A stretch of DNA of 28,042 bases from NCBI RefSeq assembly GCF_049651805.1, contig NZ_JBASCU010000052.1:1-28042 (forward strand), in the 5' to 3' direction. A program made the translations under genes and the position numbers. This DNA comes from Pseudolysinimonas_A sp049651805. GTDB lineage: Bacteria > Actinomycetota > Actinomycetes > Actinomycetales > Microbacteriaceae. The notes under the pieces are model-generated. The model ran no database searches. It worked only from the letters and a program-made list of their open reading frames with translations, and had not been told where the DNA came from. Every line of letters begins with the position of its first letter. The first letter of the stretch is position 1. Positions 17,734 to 25,748 of the stretch are shown piece by piece.

Positions 17734-17770
17734 ACACGCCGCATCCGGAACGGGTCCGGGTGCGGCGTGT
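17734..17770 (+). terminator. 16-bp hairpin after the CAP-domain gene
   Basis: Bases 17734-17749 pair with 17755-17770 (one G-T pair) around a 5-base loop. There is no U-tract. It probably separates the CAP gene from the dacB promoter. Confidence 0.65.
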
Positions 17771-17824
17771 GCAGGGCCCTTCCGACCTGCCTGGCCCGAC
17801 CCGGACCGCGCAGGCGGGGTCGCC

Positions 17825-17830
17825 TATCAT
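17825..17830 (+). promoter_or_regulatory. -10 element for a leaderless dacB transcript
   Basis: TATCAT is followed by 6 bases and the GTG start at 17837. No Shine-Dalgarno is present. Confidence 0.55.
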
Positions 17831-17836
17831 TGCGGG

Positions 17837-19366
17837 GTGACTGACGAGCAGCCGATTTCGCGACGCGCGGCCCGCGAGGCCGCGGCACCCGCGGCGCGGC
17901 GTCGGTCTCGGCAGAAACCGGCTGCCTCGAGTGACGGGGCGGATGCCGGGGCCGAGAAGCCCCGCGGCATCGGCGCGCTCTTCGCGAAGCATCCGACCGC
18001 GTGGCTCACTGGCGCGATCGCGGTGGTCTTCGTGCTGCTCGGCACCGGTGCGGTCTTGGCGGGAGTGAGCGTCGGATCGGCGGCCGCCGTGGTGCCGACC
18101 GCGACGCCCACCCCCGACCCGCCGCGTGATGTGCCGGATGGCGCGCTCGTGGCCAGCCGGCTGCGCACCTGTTCGATCGCGGGGCAGGCGACCGACCCGC
18201 GCCTCATGGCCCTTTCGGGCTACGTCGTGCGCGCCGACACCGGTGAGGTGCTGTTCGACCGCGCCGGAACGACGCCCGCCCGCACCGCCAGTGTGCTGAA
18301 GCTGCTCACCGCGGCCGCGGCTCTGACGACGCTCGGCCCCGACTTTCAGATTCGCACCTCGGTATACCCCGGCAGCCAGGCGGGGTCCATCGTGCTCGTC
18401 GGGCGGGGCGACGCGACCTTGAGCCGGCTTCCCGCCGGGCAGGAGAGCGTCTACAAGGGCGCCCCGAAACTCGACAGTCTCGCCCAGCAGGTGCTCGCCA
18501 ACTACGACGACGAGATCACGAACCTCGTGCTCGACGCCAACTACTGGTCGCCCGCCGACAAATGGGACCCGGCGTGGAAGCGGTCGGAGCAGACGCAGGG
18601 CTACCACTCCGAGGTGACCGCGCTTCAGGTGGATGGCGACCGCGCCAACCCGGGCGCGCAGGACAGCGCGCGCAGCACCGATCCGATCGGTCGGGCCGGG
18701 CAATGGTTCCTCGACGCGCTGCGGGCCAACGACACCGAGGGCAAGGTCGCGGGCAACGTCACCATCACGACCGGCAGCGCCGTCAACACCTCGACGGTGC
18801 TCGGTGAGGTCGCGTCGCAGCCGCTGAGCGTGATCATCCCGCACATGCTTCTGGTCAGCGACAACACGATGGCCGAAATGCTCGCCCGCATCACCTCGAA
18901 GGAGTCGGCCTTGAACGGCTCGGCGGCCTCGCTTCAGCAGGCGATCCCGAGCGCCCTCACCGAGTACGGCATCACGGGCGCCGCCCTCACGATCAAAGAC
19001 GGCTCGGGCCTCAGCGAGTTCAACGCCGTTCCACCGTCGATCGTGACGCAACTGATGATCCAGGTGAACGCGGGCGCACCGAACCTCGATGTGGTGCGCG
19101 CGGGCCTTCCGGTCGCCGGACAGTCGGGCACGCTCGCCAGCCGCTTCACCGGCGAGAACGCGGTGGCGCGTGGTCAAGTCTTCGCGAAGACCGGCTGGAT
19201 CGACACCGCCTATACGCTCGGCGGCCTCGTGCAGGCGGCCGACGGCACCGTCTTCGCGTTCGCCTTCTACGCAATCGGCGACGGCATCCAGAGCAACGCC
19301 CGCGCGGCGCTCGACACTCTCACCACGGGCGTCTTCATCTGCGGCGACAACCTGAGCAACAACTGA
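17837..19366 (+). CDS. dacB: D-alanyl-D-alanine carboxypeptidase/endopeptidase, PBP4 family (peptidase S13)
   Basis: A 509-residue low-molecular-mass PBP that trims or cleaves peptidoglycan stem peptides outside the membrane. It has a cytoplasmic basic N-terminus, one membrane helix (about 55-79) and a Pro/Thr linker. The S13 domain has S152VLK155, the second motif S341DN343 and K451TG. The large insert between the first two motifs is typical of PBP4/DacB. GTG at 17837 is selected for its position relative to TATCAT. The N-terminal anchor in place of a cleaved signal is usual in actinobacterial members. The nicotinamidase gene follows after 18 bases and probably shares the transcript. Confidence 0.93.
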   Translation: MTDEQPISRRAAREAAAPAARRRSRQKPAASSDGADAGAEKPRGIGALFAKHPTAWLTGAIAVVFVLLGTGAVLAGVSVGSAAAVVPTATPTPDPPRDVPDGALVASRLRTCSIAGQATDPRLMALSGYVVRADTGEVLFDRAGTTPARTASVLKLLTAAAALTTLGPDFQIRTSVYPGSQAGSIVLVGRGDATLSRLPAGQESVYKGAPKLDSLAQQVLANYDDEITNLVLDANYWSPADKWDPAWKRSEQTQGYHSEVTALQVDGDRANPGAQDSARSTDPIGRAGQWFLDALRANDTEGKVAGNVTITTGSAVNTSTVLGEVASQPLSVIIPHMLLVSDNTMAEMLARITSKESALNGSAASLQQAIPSALTEYGITGAALTIKDGSGLSEFNAVPPSIVTQLMIQVNAGAPNLDVVRAGLPVAGQSGTLASRFTGENAVARGQVFAKTGWIDTAYTLGGLVQAADGTVFAFAFYAIGDGIQSNARAALDTLTTGVFICGDNLSNN

Positions 19367-19384
19367 CCGAGAACGGATACCCGC

Positions 19385-19975
19385 GTGCGTGCTCTCTTCG
19401 TCATCGATGTGCAGAACGACTTCACCGAGGGTGGCGCGCTCGGGGTGACCGGTGGCGCCGCGGTCGCCGAGGGGATCACCGAGTACCTGCGCGAGAACCC
19501 CGACAGCTACGACCTGGTGATCGCGAGCCGTGACTGGCACGACGGTGACAACGACAACGGCGGGCACTTCGCCACGCCTGAAACGGGCGGCGCCGACCCC
19601 GACTTCGTCGCGACCTGGCCGCGGCACTGCGTCGCGGGCACCCCCGGTGCCGAGTACCACCCGGCGCTCGACGCTTCGCTGATCGACGTGCACGTGAAGA
19701 AGGGGCAGGGCGTTCCGGCGTACTCGATCTTCGAGGGCGTCACCGAGGACGGCGAGGAGCTGATCGACCTGCTCGATGAGAAGGGCGTGGATGTCGTGCA
19801 CGTCGCCGGCATCGCGACCGACTACTGCGTGTTGGCTTCCGCGCGAGACGCCTTGGCTGCCGGCCGCGAGGTGGCCGTGCTGACCGACCTCGTGGCGGGG
19901 GTCGCCCCCGAGTCGTCGAAGGCCGCCCTCGGAGAGCTCGCTGCGGCGGGCGCCGAACTTCTGGCCACCCGCTGA
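19385..19975 (+). CDS. pncA: Nicotinamidase / isochorismatase-like hydrolase
   Basis: A 196-residue cytoplasmic cysteine hydrolase that converts nicotinamide to nicotinate and ammonia for NAD salvage. The catalytic triad is visible: D8 (FVIDVQNDF), K105 or K106 (VHVKKGQG) and C148 (GIATDYCVLASA). The metal-binding set D50, H52 (SRDWH) and H61 supports nicotinamidase over other isochorismatase-fold enzymes, as does HCVAGTPGAEYHP. It starts with GTG at 19385. Its TGA overlaps the ATG of the MMPL gene by one base (TGATG), indicating coupled translation. Confidence 0.92.
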   Translation: MRALFVIDVQNDFTEGGALGVTGGAAVAEGITEYLRENPDSYDLVIASRDWHDGDNDNGGHFATPETGGADPDFVATWPRHCVAGTPGAEYHPALDASLIDVHVKKGQGVPAYSIFEGVTEDGEELIDLLDEKGVDVVHVAGIATDYCVLASARDALAAGREVAVLTDLVAGVAPESSKAALGELAAAGAELLATR

Positions 19976-22161
19976 TGCCGCGTCTGCTGCGCGCGGTCAT
20001 CCCCGCGGTACTCATCGTGGGTTGGCTCGCGCTCGCCGGCTTCGGCGGGCCGACGTTCGGCAAGATCTCGGGTGTCTCCACCAACGATCAGGCCAGCTTC
20101 CTGCCCGCGTCGGCCGAGTCGACGCGAGTGTCGGCACTCGTGCCGGAGTTCGCGGGGGCCGACGACATCCCCGCCATCGTCATCGCCGTGCGCGACGGCG
20201 GGCTGACCGACGGCGATCTGGCGTTCCTCGAGGCGTTCGCTGAGGATGCCGCCGACGTCGAGGGGGTCGGTGACGACCTCAGCCCCGTGATCCCGTCGGA
20301 GGACGGCGAGGCGGCCGAGATCATCGTGCCGATCGCGTCCGAGGTCGGGGATACCGTCGCGGCGCTCGCCGAACTGCTCGAGGATGCCCCCGACGGTCTC
20401 GAGGCGCTCGTCACCGGGCCAGCCGGGTTCACCGCCGATCTCGTCGCCGGCTTCGCGGGCATCGACGGCATCCTGCTGCTCACGGCGCTCGGCGCGGTGC
20501 TCGTCATCCTGGTGATCGTCTACCGCTCGCCGCTGCTGCCGTTCATCGTGCTCGGCACCGCGGTCTTCGCGCTGTGCGCGGCGATCCTCGTCGTCTACTG
20601 GCTCGCGCTCGCCGACATCGTGACGATCAACGGGCAGGTGCAGGGCATCCTGTTCATCCTGGTGATCGGCGCCGCCACCGACTACGCGCTGCTCTACACC
20701 GCCCGCTACCGCGAGGCGCTCGCCGTGCACGAGAAGCGCTGGGATGCGACGTGGGCCGCCCTGCGCGGCTCGTTCGAGCCGATCCTCGCCTCGGGCCTGA
20801 CGGTGATCGCCGGGCTGCTGTGCCTGCTGCTGTCCGACCTCAACTCGAACAAGGCCCTCGGCCCGGTCGCGGCGATCGGCATCGCCTTCTCCCTCCTCGC
20901 CGCCCTGACGTTGCTCCCGGCTCTCCTGTTGGCAGCCGGCCGCACCGCGTTCTGGCCCCGCAAACCCCGCTGGTTGAGTAGCGAGGCGCAGCCGCAACTC
21001 GGTGGTCGAGTAGCCGCCGAAGGCGGCGTGTCGAGACCCACCACCCCCGGCAAACTCTGGCCCGCTATCGGCCGCCTGATCGCACAGCGCGCCCGCCTGG
21101 TCTGGGCACTGTCCCTCGTGGTGCTGCTCATCGCATCCGCCGGTCTCGCGTTGTTCAAGGCCGACGGTGTGCCGCAGAGCGAGCTAGTGCTCGGCGACTC
21201 ACCCGCCCGCGACGGCCAGGTGCTGCTCGGCGAGCACTTCCCGGCGGGTTCCGGTTCCCCGGCGGTGATCGTGGGTGACGAAGACCTCATCACCGAACTG
21301 GCGGATGCCGCCGCCGACCTCGCCGGCGTCGACGGGGTGGAAGCGCTGAGCGACAACTCCCCAACCGGCACGATGCCGGTCGGCACCGACGCCGAGCCGT
21401 TCCCGATCCCGACGCTCGTGCCGCTCGAGCCGACCGTCGTCGACGGGCAGGTGATGCTGCGGGCGACCCTCACGGATGCCGCCGACTCGGCGGACGCCGA
21501 GCAGACGATCCGCGAGCTGCGGGATGCCGTGCACGCGGTCGACGAGGCAGCACTCGTCGGCGGCGTGACGGCGCTCGCGCTCGACACCGACGACACCGCG
21601 ATCCGCGACCGCACCGTCATCATCCCCGTGGTGCTGCTGGTGATCCTCGTCATCCTGATCCTGCTGCTGCGGTCGCTGATCGCCCCGCTCGTGCTGATCG
21701 GCAGCGTCATCGTGTCGTTCGCCGCGGCCCTCGGGGTTTCGGCGCTCGTCTTCGAGGGCGTGTTCGGATTCCCCGGAGCCGACCCGTCGGTGCCGCTGTT
21801 CGGGTTCGTGTTCCTCGTCGCGCTCGGGGTGGACTACAACATCTTCTTGATGACCCGCGTGCGCGAGGAATCGCTCAAGCACGGCACGCGCGAGGGCGTG
21901 TTGCGCGGCCTCACCGTCACGGGCGGTGTCATCACGTCGGCCGGCATCGTGCTGGCGGCGACGTTCGCGGCGCTCGGAGTCATCCCGATCCTGTTCCTCG
22001 CGCAGATCGCGTTCATCGTCGCCTTCGGGGTGTTGCTCGACACCCTCGTCGTGCGCTCGCTGCTGGTGCCCGCCGTCATCTACGATCTCGGTCGGTTCAG
22101 CTGGTGGCCGTCGCGGTTGTCGCGAGATGATGGACCCGTACCGATTCGGAAGGACGCCTGA
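19975..22161 (+). CDS. MMPL/RND-family transporter
   Basis: A 728-residue polytopic protein with the duplicated RND architecture: helix 1 (about 5-24), a periplasmic domain to about 160, five helices (about 164-322), then a second half with helix 7 (about 372-394), another periplasmic domain and five helices ending near 715. Both halves have the MMPL signature, ATDYALLYTARYRE (234-247) and VALGVDYNIFLMTRVREE. MMPL proteins export lipids or small hydrophobic molecules by proton motive force; the cargo cannot be predicted. Residues about 333-355, in the cytoplasmic linker between halves, are encoded by a copy of the dispersed repeat. The start overlaps the pncA stop, and the stop overlaps a 29-aa peptide gene. 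Confidence 0.93.
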   Translation: MPRLLRAVIPAVLIVGWLALAGFGGPTFGKISGVSTNDQASFLPASAESTRVSALVPEFAGADDIPAIVIAVRDGGLTDGDLAFLEAFAEDAADVEGVGDDLSPVIPSEDGEAAEIIVPIASEVGDTVAALAELLEDAPDGLEALVTGPAGFTADLVAGFAGIDGILLLTALGAVLVILVIVYRSPLLPFIVLGTAVFALCAAILVVYWLALADIVTINGQVQGILFILVIGAATDYALLYTARYREALAVHEKRWDATWAALRGSFEPILASGLTVIAGLLCLLLSDLNSNKALGPVAAIGIAFSLLAALTLLPALLLAAGRTAFWPRKPRWLSSEAQPQLGGRVAAEGGVSRPTTPGKLWPAIGRLIAQRARLVWALSLVVLLIASAGLALFKADGVPQSELVLGDSPARDGQVLLGEHFPAGSGSPAVIVGDEDLITELADAAADLAGVDGVEALSDNSPTGTMPVGTDAEPFPIPTLVPLEPTVVDGQVMLRATLTDAADSADAEQTIRELRDAVHAVDEAALVGGVTALALDTDDTAIRDRTVIIPVVLLVILVILILLLRSLIAPLVLIGSVIVSFAAALGVSALVFEGVFGFPGADPSVPLFGFVFLVALGVDYNIFLMTRVREESLKHGTREGVLRGLTVTGGVITSAGIVLAATFAALGVIPILFLAQIAFIVAFGVLLDTLVVRSLLVPAVIYDLGRFSWWPSRLSRDDGPVPIRKDA
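20970..21039 (+). repeat. Dispersed hairpin repeat embedded in frame in the MMPL gene
   Basis: A left-half fragment (GGTTGAGTAGCG from about 20972) is followed by a full copy, GGTGGTCGAGTA, stem-loop GCCGCC-GAA-GGCGGC, GTGTCGAGACCC (21001-21039). The whole piece is an open frame and adds about 23 residues to the transporter. Confidence 0.92.
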
Positions 22162-22250
22162 TGGCCGCGCAACTCCTCATGGTCGTCGCCGTGCTCGGCG
22201 CGATCGCCCTCGCGATCGCCTTCACCCTGCAGGTCTTCTTCCTCGCGTAG
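22161..22250 (+). CDS. 29-residue single-helix membrane peptide downstream of MMPL
   Basis: The ATG shares its A with the MMPL stop codon (TGATG). It encodes M-A-A-Q followed by an almost unbroken hydrophobic run (LLMVVAVLGAIALAIAF) and ends TLQVFFLA before TAG. One transmembrane helix fills the peptide. GGAAGGACG about 6-12 bases upstream can act as ribosome-binding site. Very small membrane proteins such as AcrZ (with the RND pump AcrB) and KdpF (with Kdp) are known to bind and tune large transporters, so a partner role is inferred from position and size alone. A dispersed repeat follows 9 bases after its stop. Confidence 0.6.
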   Translation: MAAQLLMVVAVLGAIALAIAFTLQVFFLA

Positions 22251-22259
22251 CCCGAACTC

Positions 22260-22299
22260 GGTGGTCGAGTAGCGCCGCTTGCGGCGCGTGTCGAGACCC
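22260..22299 (+). repeat. Dispersed hairpin repeat
   Basis: GGTGGTCGAGTA, stem-loop GCGCCGC-TT-GCGGCGC, GTGTCGAGACCC. It lies 10 bases after the small peptide stop and 10 bases from the stop of the minus-strand ORF at 22309, that is, between convergent stops. Confidence 0.92.
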
Positions 22300-22308
22300 A
22301 ACCCGCGC

Positions 22309-22527
22309 TCAGAGCGCCGAGGCGCCCGCGACGACGAGTCCGATCCCGGCGGCGAGCAGCCCGGCGGTGAGGCTCGCGGCTCCGAGCCACAGCAACACGA
22401 TCAGGCGGCTGGGCTTCTGCGGGTCGCGCCCGAGCACCGAGAGGAAGAACCCGCCGGCATGAGGAGCGCGGCGATCGGAGGTGCCGAGCGACCCCAGCCG
22501 GGCGATCGAGTACTCGGTGCTCAGCAC
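22309..22527 (-). CDS. Possible small membrane protein of unknown function
   Basis: A 72-residue open frame with a hydrophilic N-terminus and one or two C-terminal hydrophobic segments (about 40-72, LIVLLWLGAASLTAGLLAAG). The only plausible start is GTG at 22527, without a visible ribosome-binding site; the frame stays open upstream to about 22684 but offers no ATG. I do not recognise it. In its favour, the dispersed repeat lies between its stop and the convergent stop of the peptide gene, the same arrangement as between the fic and iclR stops. It may be a remnant. The stretch 22528-22659 shows nothing else. Confidence 0.35.
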   Translation of the reverse strand: MLSTEYSIARLGSLGTSDRRAPHAGGFFLSVLGRDPQKPSRLIVLLWLGAASLTAGLLAAGIGLVVAGASAL

Positions 22528-22659
22528 GGCGCTGTACGAGCCGGTGCTCGTCGCACTACGCCTCCTCGCCCACCAGGATGCCGCCGCCGCGCGGCTCAGC
22601 CCTCCGTGAGGCTTGCCTCGTCTACTTTTGATTGGATTCTTTCCGCGATCGCGGCGATG

Positions 22660-22684
22660 ACAAACTAAGTTTGTTTTGTTGACT
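22660..22684 (+). promoter_or_regulatory. Palindromic operator and -35 box upstream of fic
   Basis: ACAAACT-A-AGTTTGT (22660-22674) is a perfect inverted repeat with 7-base arms in an AT-rich stretch. TTGACT (22679-22684) follows directly and resembles a -35 box; a -10 is less clear. The ribosome-binding site GGAGG is at 22711-22715. The layout suggests a repressor-controlled promoter. Confidence 0.55.
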
Positions 22685-22719
22685 TACTCATCCGCGCTGA
22701 TGACAACTTCGGAGGTGCC

Positions 22720-23751
22720 ATGTCAGACGCTGTCGTTCCTGGTCGCGGTCGACCCACGCGACGGTCGTACTTCGCACGCTTCGAAGCCGCCGTAGACGAA
22801 CTCGCCCGCTACGGAGGCCTTCCCAAGCCCTACGAAGCGAAGGGACTCTGGGATGACCTATGGCATTTGGAAGCGCACCACTCGACCGCGATCGAGGGAA
22901 ACACGCTCGTGCTCCGTGAGGTCCAGACGCTCCTGGACGAAGGCCGCGCGGTGGGTGCCAAGGAGCTCAAGGAGTACATGGAGGTTCTCGGGTATGGGGA
23001 CGCGGCCAAATGGGTCTACGAGCAAGCGCTGAAGCCCACGGGTGAGGATGATGCCCAGCTCATTACCTTGCAGGAGGTTCGGGAGATCCACCACACCGCG
23101 ATGCGGCGAGTTTGGGATGTTGCACCGCATGCCGACGCGACGTTGAAGGAGGCGCCCGGCAACTTCCGCGAGCACGAGATCCATCCATTCCCCGGTGACA
23201 TGCAGCCTCCGAGCTTTCCGCTGATCCATGCCGAGCTGACTGCATGGGTGGACGGAGTCAACGACTTCGGCAGGCTCATCCGCAGGCAGCAGATTCCGCT
23301 CGCTTCGGTCCCCTTCAAGTTGGCCCAGATCCATCGCGACTTCGAACGCATCCACCCGTTCCTTGACGGCAACGGTCGAACGGGGCGTTTGGCGCTGAAC
23401 CTCATCTTGGTACGCCTGGGCTGGCCCCCCATGATCATCTTCAAGGTGCAGCGCGCTCGATACCTCACCGCGCTCGATCGGGGTGATCACGGAGACTACG
23501 CGCCCCTGGCGGAACTCATCAGCCGGTCGGTGGTCGGAAATCTTCATCGGCTGATTCCCAACATTGCCGGCCCCGCGCGGTACGTTCCGCTGCAGGCGCT
23601 CGCCGACGACGAGTTTTCGCTCGTCGCGCTGAAGCAGGCTGCGTCGAGGGGACGGCTCGAAGCCATCCGAGGCAGCGACGGGCAGTGGCGCTCTAGCCGG
23701 GCCGCTGTCAAGGCGTACAAGGCGAGCCTCTACCGTCGTGCCTCGGGGTAG
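22720..23751 (+). CDS. Fic-family protein with C-terminal DNA-binding-like domain
   Basis: A 343-residue Fic-fold enzyme, likely an AMP (or other NMP) transferase acting on protein targets. The active-site loop is H212PFLDGNGRTGR, with catalytic His and the GNGRxxR phosphate-binding part intact. STAIEGN (55-61) matches the inhibitory motif (S/T)xxxE(G/N) placed N-terminal to the Fic core, so the enzyme is probably self-inhibited (class II). The last 45 residues (about 297-340, SLVALKQAASRGRLEAI...WRSSRAAVKAYKAS) resemble an excisionase/MerR-type helix-turn-helix. It stands alone, with no antitoxin. Flanks are AT-rich and codon use is less GC-biased than its neighbours, hinting at acquisition. 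Strong SD and ATG. Confidence 0.92.
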   Translation: MSDAVVPGRGRPTRRSYFARFEAAVDELARYGGLPKPYEAKGLWDDLWHLEAHHSTAIEGNTLVLREVQTLLDEGRAVGAKELKEYMEVLGYGDAAKWVYEQALKPTGEDDAQLITLQEVREIHHTAMRRVWDVAPHADATLKEAPGNFREHEIHPFPGDMQPPSFPLIHAELTAWVDGVNDFGRLIRRQQIPLASVPFKLAQIHRDFERIHPFLDGNGRTGRLALNLILVRLGWPPMIIFKVQRARYLTALDRGDHGDYAPLAELISRSVVGNLHRLIPNIAGPARYVPLQALADDEFSLVALKQAASRGRLEAIRGSDGQWRSSRAAVKAYKASLYRRASG

Positions 23752-23755
23752 GCCG

Positions 23756-23796
23756 GGTTTCGACACGCGACCTTCGGTCGCTACTCAACCACCGAG
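23756..23796 (-). repeat. Dispersed hairpin repeat overlapping the IclR gene end
   Basis: On the minus strand CTCGGTGGTTGAGTA, stem-loop GCGACC-GAA-GGTCGC, GTGTCGAAACC. It lies between the convergent fic and iclR genes. Its TGA (complement of 23785-23787) is the stop codon of the IclR gene. Confidence 0.92.
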
Positions 23797-24558
23797 GGCG
23801 GCGAGATCTGTCGAGATGGCGGCGGCGGCATCCTGCAGGGCGGGGAGCAGGCGCAGGGCTTGGATGCCGGCATCCTCATCGGTCGCGGGCATCGACACGT
23901 TGATCGCGGCGACCGTCGCGGAGCCGCGGGTGACGGGCACGGCGAGGGCGCGCAGGCCGGTTTCGAGTTCGCCGTCGACGAGGCTCCAGCCCTGGTCGGC
24001 CACCCGCTCGAGTTCGGCCCTCAGGGCACCCGGTTCGGTGACCGTGCGGGCGGTGAACGCCTCCCCGCGGAAACCCTCGAAGAAGGTTTCACGCTCGTCA
24101 GCAGAAAGCGAAGCGAGCAGAACCCGACCCATCGACGTGACGTAGGCGGGAAAGCGCGTGCCGATGGTGATGCCCACCGACATGATGCGCCGGGTGGGCA
24201 CACGGGCGATGTAGACGATGTCCCACCCGTCGAGAATGGATGCCGACGACGACTCCCCGACGACGCGCGACAGGGTTTCGAGGTGCGGCTGCGCCACCTC
24301 GGGCAGCGACTGCGCCGACAGGTACGAGAACCCGAGCTCGAGTACCCGCGGCGTGAGCTCGAACATCCCGTCGCGCGAGCGCACATAGCCCTCGGATTCG
24401 AGGGTCAACAGAAATCGCCGAGCGGATGCCCGGGTCAGGTCGGTCGCGCGCGCGACATCCGAGAGCGACAGCCGCGGCCGCTCCGCCCCGAACGCGCGGA
24501 TGACGGCGAGCCCGCGCGCGAGCGACTGCACATACGTGCTGCCGTCGGGTTCGAGCAT
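23785..24558 (-). CDS. IclR-family regulator of the pca genes
   Basis: A 257-residue regulator. The winged helix-turn-helix is at about 10-70 (SLARGLAVIRAF..., LSLSDVARATDLTRASARRFLLTLESEGYV), followed by the IclR effector domain (VGESSSASILDGWDIVYIARVPTRRIMSVGITIGTRFPAYVTSMGRVLLA). This is the sequence style of the PcaR/PobR/PcaU group, which sense beta-ketoadipate-pathway aromatics. ATG at 24558 lies 4 bases after the pcaF stop, so it is the last gene of the pca operon. An in-frame upstream extension is antisense-like noise within pcaF. Its final Gly-Gly and stop come from a dispersed repeat. Confidence 0.88.
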   Translation of the reverse strand: MLEPDGSTYVQSLARGLAVIRAFGAERPRLSLSDVARATDLTRASARRFLLTLESEGYVRSRDGMFELTPRVLELGFSYLSAQSLPEVAQPHLETLSRVVGESSSASILDGWDIVYIARVPTRRIMSVGITIGTRFPAYVTSMGRVLLASLSADERETFFEGFRGEAFTARTVTEPGALRAELERVADQGWSLVDGELETGLRALAVPVTRGSATVAAINVSMPATDEDAGIQALRLLPALQDAAAAISTDLAALGG

Positions 24559-24562
24559 CCCG

Positions 24563-25732
24563 CTATCGTTCCAGCACCATCGCGAGACCCTGGCCGACGC
24601 CGATGCAGATCGCAATGACGGCGACCCCCGAGCCGCGGCGGGCGAGTTCGTGCGCGGCGCGGCCGATGATGCGTCCGCCGGAAGCACCGAGCGGATGCCC
24701 GATCGCCAGCGCGCCGCCGTTCTCGTTGAGCTTCGCCGGGTCGAGCTCGGGCCAGAGCTGCGCACACGCGAGGGACTGCGACGCGAAGGCCTCGTTGAGT
24801 TCGACGAAGTCGACATCCGCCCAGGTGCGTCCCGCGCGGGCAAGCGCCCGGTTCGCGGCCTCGACGGGGGCGATGCCGAAGTACTGCGGCTCGTTCGCGT
24901 AGACGCCGCGGCCGGTGATGCGGGCCAAGGGTTCCGATGACAGGGCACCTTCGGCGGCGATGAGCACCATCGACGAGCCGTCGTTGATCGGCGACGAGTT
25001 GCCCGCCGTGACCGAGCCGTCGGCGGCGAACGCAGGCTTGAGCGCACCGAGCGCTTCGAGGGTCGTGTCGGCGCGAATCCCCTCGTCAATGGCGAGATCG
25101 ACGCCCGGCACCGGCACGATCTCGTTAGCGAACACACCACCCGACCATGCCGCAGCCGCGAGCTGGTGCGAGCGAAGGGCGAAGGCATCCTGTTCCTCGC
25201 GCGAGATGGAGTACTGCTGCGCCAGCAGTTCGGCCGACTGTCCGTTCGAGATGGTCTGCTCAGCGGGCAGTTTCGGGTTGGTGAACCGCCAGCCGATGTG
25301 GGTCGACACGAGCTCCGAGTTGCGCGGCGGGAACGCGGCGTCGGGCTTGAGCATCACGTAGGGCGCGCGCGTCATCGACTCGACGCCGCCGGCGACGATG
25401 ATCGACGCGTCGCCGGTCTCGATCGCGCGGGACGCCTGGATGGCGGCATCCACCCCCGATCCGCAGAGCCGGTTGGTGGTGCTGCCGGGAACCGACACGG
25501 GCAACCCGGCGAGCAGCACGGCGAAGCGCCCGACGTCGCGGTTGTCTTCGCCCGCCTGGTTGGCGTCGCCGAGGATGACGTCGTCAATGCGGGCGGGGTC
25601 GAGGTCGGGATGCCGCTCCAGCAGCGCCTTCAAGGTCGAGCCCGCGAGGTCGTCGGGTCGCACCCCGGCGAGCGACTTGCCGAAGCGCCCAAACGGCGTG
25701 CGCACGGCGTCGTAAACGTAGGCGGCAGTCAT
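24563..25732 (-). CDS. pcaF: 3-Oxoadipyl-CoA / acetyl-CoA acyltransferase (thiolase)
   Basis: A 389-residue thiolase that cleaves 3-oxoadipyl-CoA with CoA into succinyl-CoA and acetyl-CoA, the last step of aromatic-ring catabolism. The nucleophile is C90 (NRLCGSG), with H346 in GGALAIGHPLGASG and C376 in CIGVGQG. The sequence is general to thiolases; assignment to PcaF rests on the adjoining 3-oxoadipate CoA-transferase genes and IclR regulator. GAAGAGGA precedes the ATG. A 55-base gap with a dispersed repeat separates it from pcaJ upstream, the only such break in this operon. Confidence 0.9.
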   Translation of the reverse strand: MTAAYVYDAVRTPFGRFGKSLAGVRPDDLAGSTLKALLERHPDLDPARIDDVILGDANQAGEDNRDVGRFAVLLAGLPVSVPGSTTNRLCGSGVDAAIQASRAIETGDASIIVAGGVESMTRAPYVMLKPDAAFPPRNSELVSTHIGWRFTNPKLPAEQTISNGQSAELLAQQYSISREEQDAFALRSHQLAAAAWSGGVFANEIVPVPGVDLAIDEGIRADTTLEALGALKPAFAADGSVTAGNSSPINDGSSMVLIAAEGALSSEPLARITGRGVYANEPQYFGIAPVEAANRALARAGRTWADVDFVELNEAFASQSLACAQLWPELDPAKLNENGGALAIGHPLGASGGRIIGRAAHELARRGSGVAVIAICIGVGQGLAMVLER

Positions 25733-25748
25733 CGGTTCCTCTTCCCCT

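Noticed and set aside
16895..19801. 968-residue minus-strand open frame antisense to the CAP-domain, dacB and pncA genes
   Set aside because: Low-complexity Arg/Ala/Gly/Val-rich product typical of the antisense of high-GC genes; three well-supported genes lie on the other strand.
22720..23751. Fic/antitoxin pair or prophage fragment
   Set aside because: No small antitoxin gene adjoins it; the inhibitory motif is within the Fic protein itself, and no phage genes are present.
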